Shown piece by piece: positions 55,577 to 64,000 of a DNA stretch of 64,000 nt. The translations under genes were made by a program, and so were the position numbers. Every line of letters starts with the position of its first letter. The stretch's first letter is position 1. The stretch is from Antrihabitans stalagmiti. Its GTDB lineage: Bacteria; Actinomycetota; Actinomycetes; Mycobacteriales; Mycobacteriaceae. Where the stretch lies: assembly GCF_016482825.1 (NCBI RefSeq), contig NZ_JAEMNV010000002.1:434001-498000 (forward strand), given 5' to 3'. The notes beneath the pieces were generated by a model, which saw only the letters and a program-made list of their open reading frames with translations, had not been told where the DNA came from and made no database searches.

Positions 55577-56232
55577 GTCGCGCGTGCCACCCGTGCGGCG
55601 GTCTCGACTGCGTCCGGACGTCGAAGATACAGCGGTACAAGGGTTTCCGGCACAGCTCCGGACCGTACGAGGTCGGCGACCGCACCGACCAGCCCCAACG
55701 GCGACGGACTTTCGACAGGCTCGACACGGAGGTCGAAGTAGTCGACGTGTTGCGCGGACCCGGCGATGAGCCTGGCCGATTCGAACTCCAGATCTGCCGG
55801 TTTGCACACACCGGGCCCGGCGATCCGCTCACCAGAACGGTAACGCGCCCAATAGATCTCCCGGCGTCGAGCATCGGTGACGACAAGAAGTTCCCGATCC
55901 TGCGCCGCCGCTCCGACGTCGACGGCAATTGCGTCGAGGCTGCAGACGCCGTACACGGGAATACCGAGCGCATCACCGAACGCGGCCGCTGTTGCCATCC
56001 CGACGCGAAGGCCCGTGAACGGCCCCGGGCCGACTCCGACCACGATCGCGTTCAGGTCGGCCGGCGTGAACCCGGCTTCGTGCAGGCATTCGAGGATGCT
56101 CGGTGTCAGGACCTCGGCATGAGCGCGCGGATCGACTGTCACGCGACTCGCGAGCAGGGTCGGAGTTGGGGAAAGGTCCACCAGACCGGCCGTCACGGCC
56201 GGGGTCGCGGTGTCGACGGCAAGAACGAGCAT
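55573..56232 (-). CDS. tsaB: TsaB, t6A modification partner of TsaD
   Basis: A 219-residue inactive ASKHA-fold homologue that forms a heterodimer with Tsa[18 protein letters not shown] at the N-terminus and [29 protein letters not shown] (residues about 68-98) are typical. The rest is short compared with TsaD. Its stop overlaps rimI. Also called YeaZ. Located 27 bp downstream of tsaE. Confidence 0.93.
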   Translation of the reverse strand: MLVLAVDTATPAVTAGLVDLSPTPTLLASRVTVDPRAHAEVLTPSILECLHEAGFTPADLNAIVVGVGPGPFTGLRVGMATAAAFGDALGIPVYGVCSLDAIAVDVGAAAQDRELLVVTDARRREIYWARYRSGERIAGPGVCKPADLEFESARLIAGSAQHVDYFDLRVEPVESPSPLGLVGAVADLVRSGAVPETLVPLYLRRPDAVETAARVARAT

Positions 56233-56259
56233 GATGCGCCAACGATACGCGGACGTAGA

Positions 56260-56712
56260 TCAGCTCGTCTTCCACTCCCAGGTGACCGTGCGCACTTCCG
56301 ATTCGGGTTCGCGGCGCAACGCGACGAGCAGGTGCCGTTCGGCGAGATGTTCGACGACCCCCGCACCCCATTCGACGACCACGACAGCATGCTCGAGTTC
56401 GGTGTCCAGATCGAGTGCATCGAGGTCGTCGAGCAGGTGGTCGCCGCCACCGAGCCGGTAGGCGTCGACGTGTACCAGCGCGACCGCGCCGTCGTGCGGA
56501 CCCGCGCGGTGCTGCCTCGCGATGATGAAGGTCGGCGAACTCACCCTGCCGACCACGCCGAGACCTGCCGCTATCCCGCGCGTCAACGCGGTCTTGCCAG
56601 CACCGAGCGGACCGTCGAGCACGACCAGATCACCTGCTGCAAGTTCGCCTGCGAGCATCCGACCGAACTCTTCGGTGTCCGCCGTGGTCGGCAGCGTTCG
56701 CTCAGCGGGCAT
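56260..56712 (-). CDS. tsaE: TsaE ATPase for t6A modification
   Basis: A 150-residue P-loop ATPase required for TsaB-TsaD turnover. Walker A GPLGAGKTALTRGI near residue 40, SSPTFIIA, the DAYRL motif VHVDAYRLGGGDHLLDDLD, and VVVVEWGAGVVEHL (catalytic Trp/Glu region). The ATG at 56712 overlaps the upstream hydrolase gene by 11 bases. Confidence 0.94.
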   Translation of the reverse strand: MPAERTLPTTADTEEFGRMLAGELAAGDLVVLDGPLGAGKTALTRGIAAGLGVVGRVSSPTFIIARQHRAGPHDGAVALVHVDAYRLGGGDHLLDDLDALDLDTELEHAVVVVEWGAGVVEHLAERHLLVALRREPESEVRTVTWEWKTS

Positions 56713-57763
56713 GGGTCGGGTCCGATTCGTGAAATTCGAGGGCTCGGTCCAACAGACGTTCGATGGCGTCGTTGACGAGGTCCGGGAATTCGAGGTGCAC
56801 CATATGGCCCGCACGGTGCACGACGACAAGTTCGCTGTGCGGTAGCGCAGCAGCGAGCCGGCGGGCTCCCGACGTGGGAATGACTAGGTCGGCGTCGCCG
56901 GAAAGGACCAACGTCGGTAACGAAGCGAGCACGGGCAACGCGTCGGATTCGTCGTGCAATTCGAGTGCGCGGAGGAACTTCACGATCGTCACGACCGACG
57001 TCTCGTCGATCATCTCGTAAGCGAACCTCGCAAGACTCGGGCTCACTTCGGTGCGGAACGACGCCGCATGCAGCACCGGCCACACCAGCGCACGCGCAGC
57101 CATGCGGCCGAACTGCACCACGCCCGGCGAGGCACGGACCGCCAGCCTGAAACCGTCTATCGCCGGGCTGCGCAGATTGCGCCCGAGACCGACCTGCGAA
57201 AGACCCGCTGCCGTCGTCGAGAGCAGGCCGACACCGATTACCCGGTCGCGGAAGAGGTCCGGCTGTAGTCGGGCTGCGGCAAGCACCGTCATCCCACCCA
57301 TCGAGTGCCCGACGAGCAGCAGCGGGCCTCGCGGAGCCGTCGCGCGGACGACGCTGACCAGATCCGCACCGAGTTGGTCGATGCTGCAGTGCTCGTCGGG
57401 CGGCTGACCCGAGAGCCCGTGTCCACGAAGGTCGAAGAAGACCATTCGAACGTCGGTTCCCCACCGCTGGCTCAGCAGCCGACGCTGCAGATGAAACGAG
57501 GTCATCCGATTGCTGAAGCCGTGGATGAAGATCGCCGTCACCGGAGCGTCGGGTGGACCGAATTCTCTGACGGCCAGTTCGATACCGTCGTCGGCGCTGA
57601 CGACGCTTGCGCGGTCCTCGTCGATCAGTGCGAAGTTCTCGTCGGCGTAGACGTCGTTGTTCTTACGTCGCGCTGCGCGGCGAACCGCTCGACCGCCCGC
57701 GACCAAGCCGAGGGCCGCCGCGCTGGCCGCGCCGCCGATCTGTCCCGCCCGGCGCCGCTTCAC
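56702..57763 (-). CDS. alpha/beta hydrolase in the t6A operon
   Basis: A 353-residue alpha/beta hydrolase. N-terminus has a basic residue run and AASAAALGLVAGGRAV, likely a membrane-associated segment. Motifs: IFIHGFSNRMTSFHLQRR, VGHSMGGMTVLAA (serine), LSGDADLVIPT (aspartate) and VHRAGHMVHLEFP (histidine). The GTG start overlaps the alr stop in GTGA and its end overlaps tsaE, so it is embedded in the alr-tsaE operon. Also found at this place in other actinobacteria; substrate unknown. Confidence 0.85.
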   Translation of the reverse strand: MKRRRAGQIGGAASAAALGLVAGGRAVRRAARRKNNDVYADENFALIDEDRASVVSADDGIELAVREFGPPDAPVTAIFIHGFSNRMTSFHLQRRLLSQRWGTDVRMVFFDLRGHGLSGQPPDEHCSIDQLGADLVSVVRATAPRGPLLLVGHSMGGMTVLAAARLQPDLFRDRVIGVGLLSTTAAGLSQVGLGRNLRSPAIDGFRLAVRASPGVVQFGRMAARALVWPVLHAASFRTEVSPSLARFAYEMIDETSVVTIVKFLRALELHDESDALPVLASLPTLVLSGDADLVIPTSGARRLAAALPHSELVVVHRAGHMVHLEFPDLVNDAIERLLDRALEFHESDPTHAR

Positions 57764-58920
57764 TCGACAGCTCCGCCAACGTAGTTGCGGACCGCACGAC
57801 CGCGAATGCCGGTCACCACTTCGTAGTGAATGGTGTTGAGCGTCGTTGCCCAGTCCTGTGCCGTCGGCTCGCCGTTCTTGCCGCTTCCGAACAGCACCGC
57901 CTCGTCGCCGGCGGCGACCCCGGCAGCATCGGGACCGAGGTCGACGACAACCTGATCCATGCAGACGCGGCCGATACTCGGCCGCCGCGCGCCGCCGAGC
58001 AGTACCTCGAATTTGCCGCCGAGCGCACGTGGCAGCCCGTCCGCGTACCCGATCGGGAGCAGGGCGACCGTCGTGTCGCGTTCGGCGGTCCACTCGTGGC
58101 CGTAGGACACACCCTCGCCCGCGGCGACCTCCTTGACCAACGCGACCCGTGCGCGCACGGTCATCGCAGGAATCAGCCCGAAGTCGCCGATGTCGGGCAC
58201 CGGAGTGAGCCCGTACACCGCGATGCCTGGCCGGACCAGATCGAAGTGCAGGTCGGGGCGGGTCAGCGTGGCCGCGGAGTTCGCGAGATGCACCAAATCC
58301 GGCGTCAGTCCGCGGGCCTTCGCAGCGTCGACGGCCTCGATGAAGCGGTCGCGCTGCAGGTCGTTGGTCGGGTTGTGCGGCTCGTCCGCGACAGCGAGGT
58401 GGGAAAAGATCGCGCGGAGGCGAACTGTGCCATGGCGAGCGAGCGTCACGAGTTCGTCGAGCAGGTGCGGATACTCGTTCGGCGATGCGCCGTTGCGGTT
58501 GAGGCCCGTGTCGACCTTGACCGAGACCGTTGCAGCCTCGCCAACTGCCCTGGCGGCAGCGGCGACAGCACGGAGATGTTCGGTCGACGCCACACCGATC
58601 TCGATGTCGGCGCTTACAGCCGAGGTGAAGTCGGCGTCCGGCGTGTTGAGCCAGCACAGTATCGGCGCACCGATCCCGGCCTCGCGCAACGCAACTGCTT
58701 CGGCGACCGTCGTCACGCCGATCGCTGTCGCACCGGCGGCAAGCGCGGTCTTCGCGACCTCGTAGGCGCCGTGGTTGTAGGCGTCGGCCTTGACCACGAC
58801 CAGCACATCGGCACTTCCCGCGTGGGTTCGCAGAATCCCGACGTTGTGGGCAATCGCGTCGAGATCGACTATCGCCTCGACCTGAGGTGAGCGTGCGAGA
58901 GGCGAGCTGTCCGGTGTCAC
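57760..58920 (-). CDS. alr: alanine racemase
   Basis: PLP-dependent enzyme that makes D-alanine for peptidoglycan. 386 residues. The PLP lysine is K44 in VVVKADAYNHGA; the C-terminal domain has RARVALVKEVAAGEGVSYGHEW with the catalytic tyrosine, and SIGRVCMDQVVVDLG. It starts with GTG (58920) as the frame continues upstream without a family-like sequence. The gene begins 37 bp downstream of the nnr gene and overlaps the next gene by four bases. Confidence 0.95.
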   Translation of the reverse strand: MTPDSSPLARSPQVEAIVDLDAIAHNVGILRTHAGSADVLVVVKADAYNHGAYEVAKTALAAGATAIGVTTVAEAVALREAGIGAPILCWLNTPDADFTSAVSADIEIGVASTEHLRAVAAAARAVGEAATVSVKVDTGLNRNGASPNEYPHLLDELVTLARHGTVRLRAIFSHLAVADEPHNPTNDLQRDRFIEAVDAAKARGLTPDLVHLANSAATLTRPDLHFDLVRPGIAVYGLTPVPDIGDFGLIPAMTVRARVALVKEVAAGEGVSYGHEWTAERDTTVALLPIGYADGLPRALGGKFEVLLGGARRPSIGRVCMDQVVVDLGPDAAGVAAGDEAVLFGSGKNGEPTAQDWATTLNTIHYEVVTGIRGRAVRNYVGGAVE

Positions 58921-58957
58921 AGCGACGATTTTGCCATCACCACGCGTACGAGATTGC

Positions 58958-60391
58958 TCACGGACTGAGGGACTGCCCACGAAGCACCCGAATCGCAGCT
59001 CCCACCTGTGCCAGCAGCGGACTCGCCGAGATCGGCGCACCCACGTTCCCCGACCTGGTCGCGGCGAGATTGGCAGCGAGGGCATGCACGCGAGCGGCGG
59101 CCGCGGCACTTCGGTCCGCGTCGAGTCCGCTCGCAAGCAGCGCGCCGACGATGCCGGACAAGACGTCGCCTGCACCGGCCGTCGCCGCCCACGAGCCGCC
59201 CGCGTCGTTGACGAGGGTGCGGCCCGAGCCAGCGACGAGGGTCGACCGTCCCTTCAGCAGCACTGTGACACCCCATTTCGCCGCGAGGTCACGGACTGCG
59301 CCGAGCCGGTCGAGACCGATCGGGCTCCCGGTCAGTCGCGCGAATTCGCCGGCATGTGGAGTCAGGACGGTCGGCGCGCTCCGATTGCGCACCAGGTCGG
59401 GATCGGCGGCGACCAAGGTGAGCGCATCGGCATCGACGACGACCGGCAGGTCGGTCGCGAGAATGTCCTGCAGTGCTTGCAATGCGGCCTCGTCGGTTCC
59501 GCCGCCGGGCCCGACAACCCAGGACTGGACGCGGCCCGCATCCCGAATTGTTTGCGCGGCAACCACTTCGGGACAGTGCGCGAGGACTTGATCGGTCGCC
59601 GACCCGACATAGCGGACCATCCCGGACGTGGCAGCGACCGCCGCTCCGGTGCACAACACAGCCGCACCCGGATATGTCGCACTGCCGGCCCGAATGCCGA
59701 CGACTCCTTGGCTGTACTTGTCGTCGAACGGTCCGGGCACCGGCCAGAGTGCGCCGACCTCGGCGGGTTCCAGAGCCTGCAATCGCGCATCGGGCAGCCG
59801 TAAACCTATGGGTATCAACTCGATTCGGCCGCAGCGCGCCGCTGCCAGCGCGTGCACCGGCTTGAGCGCTCCGAAAGCGACGGTGACTGTCGCGGTGACG
59901 GCGGGTCCGTCGACGGCCCCGGTGTTCGCGTCGACGCCGCTCGGCAGATCGGCGGCAACAATCGGCGCAGCTATCGTCTCGACCAGCCGAGCCGCGGCCG
60001 GTCGCAGCGGACCAGATCCGGAGATGCCGACGATTCCATCGATCACCACATCCGGTGTGCCGATGTCCGTTTCGATCCGTCCGCCCGATTTGCGAAATGC
60101 GGCAAGACCTTTCACATGCGCGCGGTCAGGATCGAGCAACACCGCGCGAACCGCGACACCGCGACGGCGCAGCATCGAACCCGCCCACAGCGCGTCGCCG
60201 CCGTTGTCGCCCGAACCGACGAGCAGTGTCACCGAGCGCCCGGCCACACCCCCTGTCGCGGCACGCAGTTCGGCGGCGACAACCGTCGCGAGTCCGTACG
60301 CCGCACGACGCATCGGGACCCCGTCGGCAACCTCGTCGAACAACCCCGCCTCTGCGGTCCGTACTTCGTCGGCCGTGTAATACCCGCGCAT
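58958..60391 (-). CDS. nnr: bifunctional NAD(P)H-hydrate epimerase/dehydratase
   Basis: Repairs hydrated NADH and NADPH. 477 residues: YjeF_N epimerase domain (residues 1-200; TLLVGSGDNGGDALWAGSMLRRRG) and the C-terminal YjeF_C ADP/ATP-dependent dehydratase (VLTPHAGEFARLTG, VTVLLKGRSTLV, GSWAATAGAGDVLSGIVGALLA). Start MRGYYTADEVRTAEAG matches the family. First gene of the alr-tsaE run; divergent from the cupredoxin lipoprotein gene, 56 bp apart. Confidence 0.95.
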   Translation of the reverse strand: MRGYYTADEVRTAEAGLFDEVADGVPMRRAAYGLATVVAAELRAATGGVAGRSVTLLVGSGDNGGDALWAGSMLRRRGVAVRAVLLDPDRAHVKGLAAFRKSGGRIETDIGTPDVVIDGIVGISGSGPLRPAAARLVETIAAPIVAADLPSGVDANTGAVDGPAVTATVTVAFGALKPVHALAAARCGRIELIPIGLRLPDARLQALEPAEVGALWPVPGPFDDKYSQGVVGIRAGSATYPGAAVLCTGAAVAATSGMVRYVGSATDQVLAHCPEVVAAQTIRDAGRVQSWVVGPGGGTDEAALQALQDILATDLPVVVDADALTLVAADPDLVRNRSAPTVLTPHAGEFARLTGSPIGLDRLGAVRDLAAKWGVTVLLKGRSTLVAGSGRTLVNDAGGSWAATAGAGDVLSGIVGALLASGLDADRSAAAAARVHALAANLAATRSGNVGAPISASPLLAQVGAAIRVLRGQSLSP

Positions 60392-60447
60392 ACGCCTCGT
60401 CCCGTGTCCGAGTTGGTTTCTCAGTCGCGAGGCTACGCTGGGAAACC

Positions 60448-60891
60448 ATGACCGGACAGTTTCGTAACGCCTCACGCCGCGCGCGTGTGGCAGCCATCGC
60501 CGTAGCGGCGATCTCACTCGTCGTCTTCAGCGCAGGTTGCGCACAACAGGATCCGGCGGACGATGCTGCGGCATCGTCGACGATCGCCGTTCCTGGAGCC
60601 CCTGCGCCGACGACGACAACTCCGGCACCGGACCCCGTGACGACGATCGATGTGTCGGACATGAAGTTCTCGCCGCAGTCGATCACCATCGAGGCCGGTC
60701 AGACGGTCAGGTGGGAATTCGACGACGACGGCAAGGCCCACAACGTGACGGGTCTGCGCGACATCGGGCTGATCATCAACAGCCCGATCATGAAAGAGGG
60801 CGAGTACAGCGTCACCTTCGACAAGCCGGGCACCTACGACTACATCTGCGCCCTACATCAGGAGATGACGGGAACAATCGTCGTCGAATAG
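60448..60891 (+). CDS. cupredoxin-domain lipoprotein (plastocyanin-like)
   Basis: A 147-residue lipoprotein with lipobox FSAGC, a Pro/Thr linker (APTTTTPAPDPVTT) and a plastocyanin/azurin-like cupredoxin domain. Type I copper ligands appear as KAHNVTG (His) and YDYICALHQEM (Cys, His, Met). It could accept or donate electrons at the envelope, or bind copper. ATG at 60448. Followed immediately by triple-hairpin copy 2. Confidence 0.85.
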   Translation: MTGQFRNASRRARVAAIAVAAISLVVFSAGCAQQDPADDAAASSTIAVPGAPAPTTTTPAPDPVTTIDVSDMKFSPQSITIEAGQTVRWEFDDDGKAHNVTGLRDIGLIINSPIMKEGEYSVTFDKPGTYDYICALHQEMTGTIVVE

Positions 60892-60961
60892 GCCGCAAGC
60901 GGCTCGTGAGTCTTTTCGGAGGGCGGGCCCGCCGAAAAGACTCACGAGCGGCGGAGCCGCC
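60892..60961. repeat. triple-hairpin palindromic element, copy 2 (probable bidirectional terminator)
   Basis: A central inverted repeat (arms 60902-60919 and 60932-60949, GCTCGTGAGTCTTTTCGG type, 18 bp perfect) with an inner GGCGGG|CCCGCC palindrome, flanked by mini-hairpins GCCGC-AA-GCGGC and GGCGG-AG-CCGCC. The arm differs from copy 1 (25368-25437) by one base in the shared CTCGTGAGTCxTTTCGG. Lies between convergent cupredoxin and glmS genes. Confidence 0.8.
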
Positions 60962-62826
60962 TATTCGACCGTGACCGATTTCGCGAGATTTCGCGGCTTG
61001 TCGACGTCGTACCCGCGGGCCTGCGCCACCTCCGCCGCGAACACCTGCAGCGGAATCGTCGACAGCAACGGCTGCAACAGCGTCGGCGCAACCGGGATCT
61101 CGATCAAATTGTCCGCAAACGGCCTGACCGTCTCGTCACCCTCTTCGGCAATGACGATGGTCCGGGCGCCGCGCGCCTGGATCTCGCGAATGTTGCTGAG
61201 CAGCTTCGAATGCAACACCGCGCGCCCCTTCGGCGACGGCATGACGACGATGACGGGCAGACCCTCCTCGATCAGTGCGATCGGGCCGTGCTTCAACTCA
61301 CCCGCGGCAAAACCTTCGGCATGCATGTAGGCGAGCTCTTTGAGCTTCAACGCACCTTCGAGCGCCACCGGGTAACCCACATGGCGACCGAGGAACAGAA
61401 CGGTCGGCGAATGCGCCAGCTCACGGGCAAGCGCCCGAACCGGTTCCACGGTCTCGAGCACACGCTGGACGAGATCGGGCATCGCTTCCAAGTCGGCGAA
61501 CTCGCGAGCGACCTCGTCGGGATACTTGGTGCCTCGCGCCTGCGCCAACGCCAACCCGACGAGGTAGTTCGCCGTGACCTGCGCGAGGAACGCCTTGGTC
61601 GACGCGACACCGATCTCCGGTCCCGCCCGCGTGTAGAGCACCGCGTCGGCCTCACGCGGAATCTGCGAACCGTTGGTGTTGCACACCGCGAGAACCCGGG
61701 CTTTCTGGTCCTTCGCGTGGCGGACCGCCTCGAGGGTGTCTGCGGTCTCGCCGGACTGGGAGATCGCGACGACGAGGGTCGAGCGGTCGAGAACCGGGTC
61801 GCGGTAACGGAATTCGCTGGCGAGCTCGACCTCGACGGGAAGCCTCGTCCAGTGCTCGATGGCGTACTTCGCAACCAGCCCGGAGTGATACGCGCTGCCA
61901 CAGGCGACGACGAACACCTTGTCGATCTCGCGCAGCTCCTGATCCGAGAGCCGCTGCTCGTCGAGAACGATGCGACCCTTCTGGAAATGCCCGATCAGCG
62001 TGTCGCCGACGGCGGCAGGCTGCTCCTGGATCTCCTTGAGCATGAAGTAGTCGTGACCACCCTTTTCGGCGGCCGCGAGATCCCAGTCGATACGGAACGG
62101 CCGCGACACGACGTCGGTGTTGCCGTCGAAATCGCTGATCGTGTAGCTGTCCGCCGTGATGACGACAACCTGATCCTGGCCGAGCTCGACGGCGTCACGA
62201 GTGTGTTCGATGAAGGCCGCCACATCGGAGCCGACGAACATTTCACCGTCGCCGACACCGACGACCAGTGGTGTGGATCGGCGGGCAGCAACGATCGTGC
62301 CCGGATGATCGGCGTGCGTGAACACCAGCGTGAAGTGCCCTTCCAACCGACGAAGAGCAGCCAGCGCGCTGGCCACGAAATCACCCGCCGTCGGGCCTTC
62401 GGCGTACGCGCGCGAGACCAGGTGAACCGCGGCTTCGGTGTCGGTATCGCTGCGGAACTCGACGCCGTCCTTCTCCAACTCGGCACGCAACGGCGAAAAG
62501 TTCTCGATGATGCCGTTGTGCACGACGGCTACCTTGCCGGTCGCATCCCGATGCGGGTGCGCGTTGCGATCCGTCGGTCCGCCGTGGGTCGCCCAACGGG
62601 TATGGCCCATACCTGCGGAGCCGGTGAAGTTCTCGGCACCGACCTCGGCCAGCTCGGCTTCCAGGTTGGCAAGTCGGCCCGCTTTACGTTCGACGGCGAC
62701 GCCACCGGCACCGTCCAGGATTGCGATTCCCGCCGAGTCGTAGCCGCGATACTCCATTCGTCGGAGGGCCTCGACCACAACACCGAGCGCATCACGGTGT
62801 CCGACATACCCAACGATTCCACACAT
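60961..62826 (-). CDS. glmS: glutamine-fructose-6-phosphate aminotransferase
   Basis: Makes glucosamine-6-phosphate for peptidoglycan and lipid precursors. 621 residues. N-terminal nucleophile cysteine in MCGIVGYVG, GMGHTRWATHGGPTD and NGIIENF glutaminase motifs, then two SIS domains (VVAISQSGETADTLEAV, HVGYPVALEGALKLKELAYMHAEG), ending PRNLAKSVTVE. Typical length. No ribozyme-like element is visible upstream, as expected for actinobacteria. Confidence 0.97.
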   Translation of the reverse strand: MCGIVGYVGHRDALGVVVEALRRMEYRGYDSAGIAILDGAGGVAVERKAGRLANLEAELAEVGAENFTGSAGMGHTRWATHGGPTDRNAHPHRDATGKVAVVHNGIIENFSPLRAELEKDGVEFRSDTDTEAAVHLVSRAYAEGPTAGDFVASALAALRRLEGHFTLVFTHADHPGTIVAARRSTPLVVGVGDGEMFVGSDVAAFIEHTRDAVELGQDQVVVITADSYTISDFDGNTDVVSRPFRIDWDLAAAEKGGHDYFMLKEIQEQPAAVGDTLIGHFQKGRIVLDEQRLSDQELREIDKVFVVACGSAYHSGLVAKYAIEHWTRLPVEVELASEFRYRDPVLDRSTLVVAISQSGETADTLEAVRHAKDQKARVLAVCNTNGSQIPREADAVLYTRAGPEIGVASTKAFLAQVTANYLVGLALAQARGTKYPDEVAREFADLEAMPDLVQRVLETVEPVRALARELAHSPTVLFLGRHVGYPVALEGALKLKELAYMHAEGFAAGELKHGPIALIEEGLPVIVVMPSPKGRAVLHSKLLSNIREIQARGARTIVIAEEGDETVRPFADNLIEIPVAPTLLQPLLSTIPLQVFAAEVAQARGYDVDKPRNLAKSVTVE

Positions 62827-62945
62827 GGTTCACCAGGATACTGGGTTGAAACTGGCTGCAAGGCCACTGTGGTGAGCAAGCCTTTCCGGCCGCACCGGCG
62901 CTGTCCGCCCGCGCACGGTGCCTGACATCGGATAACGTCACCACT

Positions 62946-63803
62946 GTGGCGCCTTCTGTGAAATCCCTCGTGTCCGAACTTGCCAGTCGTGGACCACACC
63001 GAGTGCAGCGTGGCGATTTGGCGCTCGCCGGCCAGCCAGGTGCTGTGTTCACACCATCCGAGGGTTTGGGTTTGCCCGCGGTCGCCTTCGCACACGGTTG
63101 GATGAGCGGCGTAGACAACTACCTCTCGCTGCTGCAGCACCTTGCATCATGGGGAATCGTCGCCGCAGCGCCGAATACCGAGCGCGGACCCTTCCCGTCA
63201 CACCTGGCACTTGCGACCGACCTGCAGACCACACTCGACATCTGCACCGGCATCCGACTCGGCCACGGCGACATCAGCGTGCATCCCGACAAGCTCGCTT
63301 TCGCCGGCCACGGCATGGGCGCGGGCGTCGCCGTCATCGCCGCGGCGCAACGACCGGTCGCCGCGGTGGCAGCCTTGTTCCCGGCGCCGACGGCACCGAA
63401 GTCCGAAGCAATTGCGCCCAAGATCACAGCTCCAGCACTGATCCTTGCCGGCGCAACCGACATCAGCGCGATCGACTCCAATGCGAAAGACCTCGCAGCA
63501 GCGTGGGGTGGCGAGGCGGTGCTTCGCAGCATCGACAAAGCGTCGGGCAACGGGCTACTCGAAGGCCGTCGTGTGCTGGGGGCCCTCGGCGTCGGCAAAG
63601 CCGAGAAGACAACGCAGAAGACGGCTCGCGCAATCCTCACCGGCTTCCTGCTGTACACACTCACCGGCGACAAGAAGTACTCCGACTTCGCCGAAGCAGA
63701 CTCGTCTATCCCCAAGACCCAGCTCGTCGACCCCTTTGCGGTCGAAGAGGTGGCCAAGAAGAAATCGCCGCTGGGTCAGATCAGCCAGCTGCGCGGCAAG
63801 TAG
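62946..63803 (+). CDS. dienelactone-hydrolase-like alpha/beta hydrolase
   Basis: A 285-residue alpha/beta hydrolase. GLPAVAFAHGWMSGVDNYL contains the oxyanion part; the nucleophile elbow is AFAGHGMGAGVA, where the usual serine position is a histidine or methionine (GHGMG), so the catalytic serine seems replaced. ILAGATDISAIDS supplies an acidic residue. GTG start. Divergent from glmS (119 bp apart) and overlapping the convergent partial gene at its end. Possibly catalytically altered; function unknown. Confidence 0.75.
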   Translation: MAPSVKSLVSELASRGPHRVQRGDLALAGQPGAVFTPSEGLGLPAVAFAHGWMSGVDNYLSLLQHLASWGIVAAAPNTERGPFPSHLALATDLQTTLDICTGIRLGHGDISVHPDKLAFAGHGMGAGVAVIAAAQRPVAAVAALFPAPTAPKSEAIAPKITAPALILAGATDISAIDSNAKDLAAAWGGEAVLRSIDKASGNGLLEGRRVLGALGVGKAEKTTQKTARAILTGFLLYTLTGDKKYSDFAEADSSIPKTQLVDPFAVEEVAKKKSPLGQISQLRGK

Positions 63804-64000
63804 TCGTCCGGTTCGAGCTGGGGTTCGACCTGCGGTTCGGCAATGTCCTCCTGGACGGGTACCGACCGGGAGTCGTCGCCGATCGAAGGGACCACCATTC
63901 GTCGCGACCGCATTGCAGCGCGTTCACCTGCCGAGTCGAGTTCTTCACGTAGCCCGGCCATCGCCCGGCGGTGCCCGGCCACAACCTGATCGATCTCGTC
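63776..64000 (-). CDS. partial gene: acidic-tailed unknown protein (C-terminal part)
   Basis: The last 74 codons before the window edge, read leftwards to a TGA. The visible chain (DEIDQVVAGHRRAMAGLREELD ... DDYLPRSWLI) is an N-terminal helix, a low-complexity acidic stretch, and a short hydrophobic end. It overlaps the end of the DLH-like gene by 28 bases. The frame is open to the right edge, so the start is outside or could be the GTG at 63982. No family recognised; low confidence. Confidence 0.45.
   Translation of the reverse strand, partial: DEIDQVVAGHRRAMAGLREELDSAGERAAMRSRRMVVPSIGDDSRSVPVQEDIAEPQVEPQLEPDDYLPRSWLI

Noticed and set aside
54054-55976. Extended 640-codon frame ending as TsaD
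   Set aside because: The N-terminal 295 codons run through rimI and tsaB in another frame; TsaD starts at MIVMGIESS.
61210-62925. Long open frame (571 codons) on the plus strand opposite glmS
   Set aside because: It is the antisense shadow of glmS, kept open by high GC codon use; its translation is arginine- and valine-rich with no domain.

Overview
The window is chromosomal DNA from a high-GC actinobacterium of the order Mycobacteriales, most likely Rhodococcus or a close relative such as Nocardia. The reasons are gene order that closely follows the Mycobacterium tuberculosis icd1-metC-metA, folD/mfpA/spoU, dnaE2, imuA'-imuB, guaA, choD-guaB3-guaB2-Rv3412-rsdA-sigD-Rv3415c, whiB3, groEL1-groES, tsaD-rimI-tsaB-tsaE-alr-nnr and glmS regions; frequent GTG and TTG starts; LexA boxes of the TCGAAC-N4-GTTCGA type; an IdeR-like box; and a CIRCE element. 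I see no rRNA, tRNA, insertion sequence, prophage or CRISPR array.

Layout. 0-9 kb: sterol-carrier-like protein, hydrolase, MFS exporter, isocitrate dehydrogenase, then the methionine genes metY-metX behind a SAM-IV riboswitch and a tiny poly-cysteine leader ORF; folD with a DUF3017 gene; the gyrase-protecting pentapeptide protein MfpA divergent from trmL. 9-20 kb: DUF4349 lipoprotein, then the SOS mutasome genes in two LexA-boxed units (dnaE2, and imuA'-imuB) separated by an SDR enzyme, a sucrase/ferredoxin-like plus YdeI pair, an AraC-type regulator and a hydrolase. 20-25 kb: a Ser/Thr kinase and an EsrISR/LiaSR-like envelope-stress system, whose divergent promoter region carries a 21-bp perfect inverted repeat. 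25-38 kb: guaA, a BlaI-like regulator, a cholesterol-oxidase-like GMC enzyme, a lipase, a CocE-type hydrolase, corA with a short leader ORF, guaB3, guaB, DUF5319 protein, rsdA-sigD.

38-50 kb: conserved and unknown genes, whiB3, a first sigK-rskA pair, DUF445 protein, a TetR regulator with two unknown genes, a PNPOx/CGNR divergent pair with a regular operator array, an MPT83/MPT70-like fasciclin lipoprotein and a second sigK-rskA pair. 50-64 kb: groES-groEL1 under CIRCE, a membrane-anchored Hsp70-like protein, the t6A tRNA-modification genes tsaD-rimI-tsaB-tsaE fused into a tightly overlapping operon with a hydrolase, alr and nnr, then a cupredoxin lipoprotein, glmS, a dienelactone-hydrolase-like protein and a partial gene at the edge.

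The main themes are regulation and stress: three sigma/anti-sigma pairs, WhiB3, a three-component envelope sensor, SOS mutagenesis, heat shock, sulfur-responsive RNA leaders, and purine and cell-wall precursor synthesis. Two copies of an unusual triple-hairpin element sit between convergent genes (after the Esr-like operon/guaA and after the cupredoxin/glmS).
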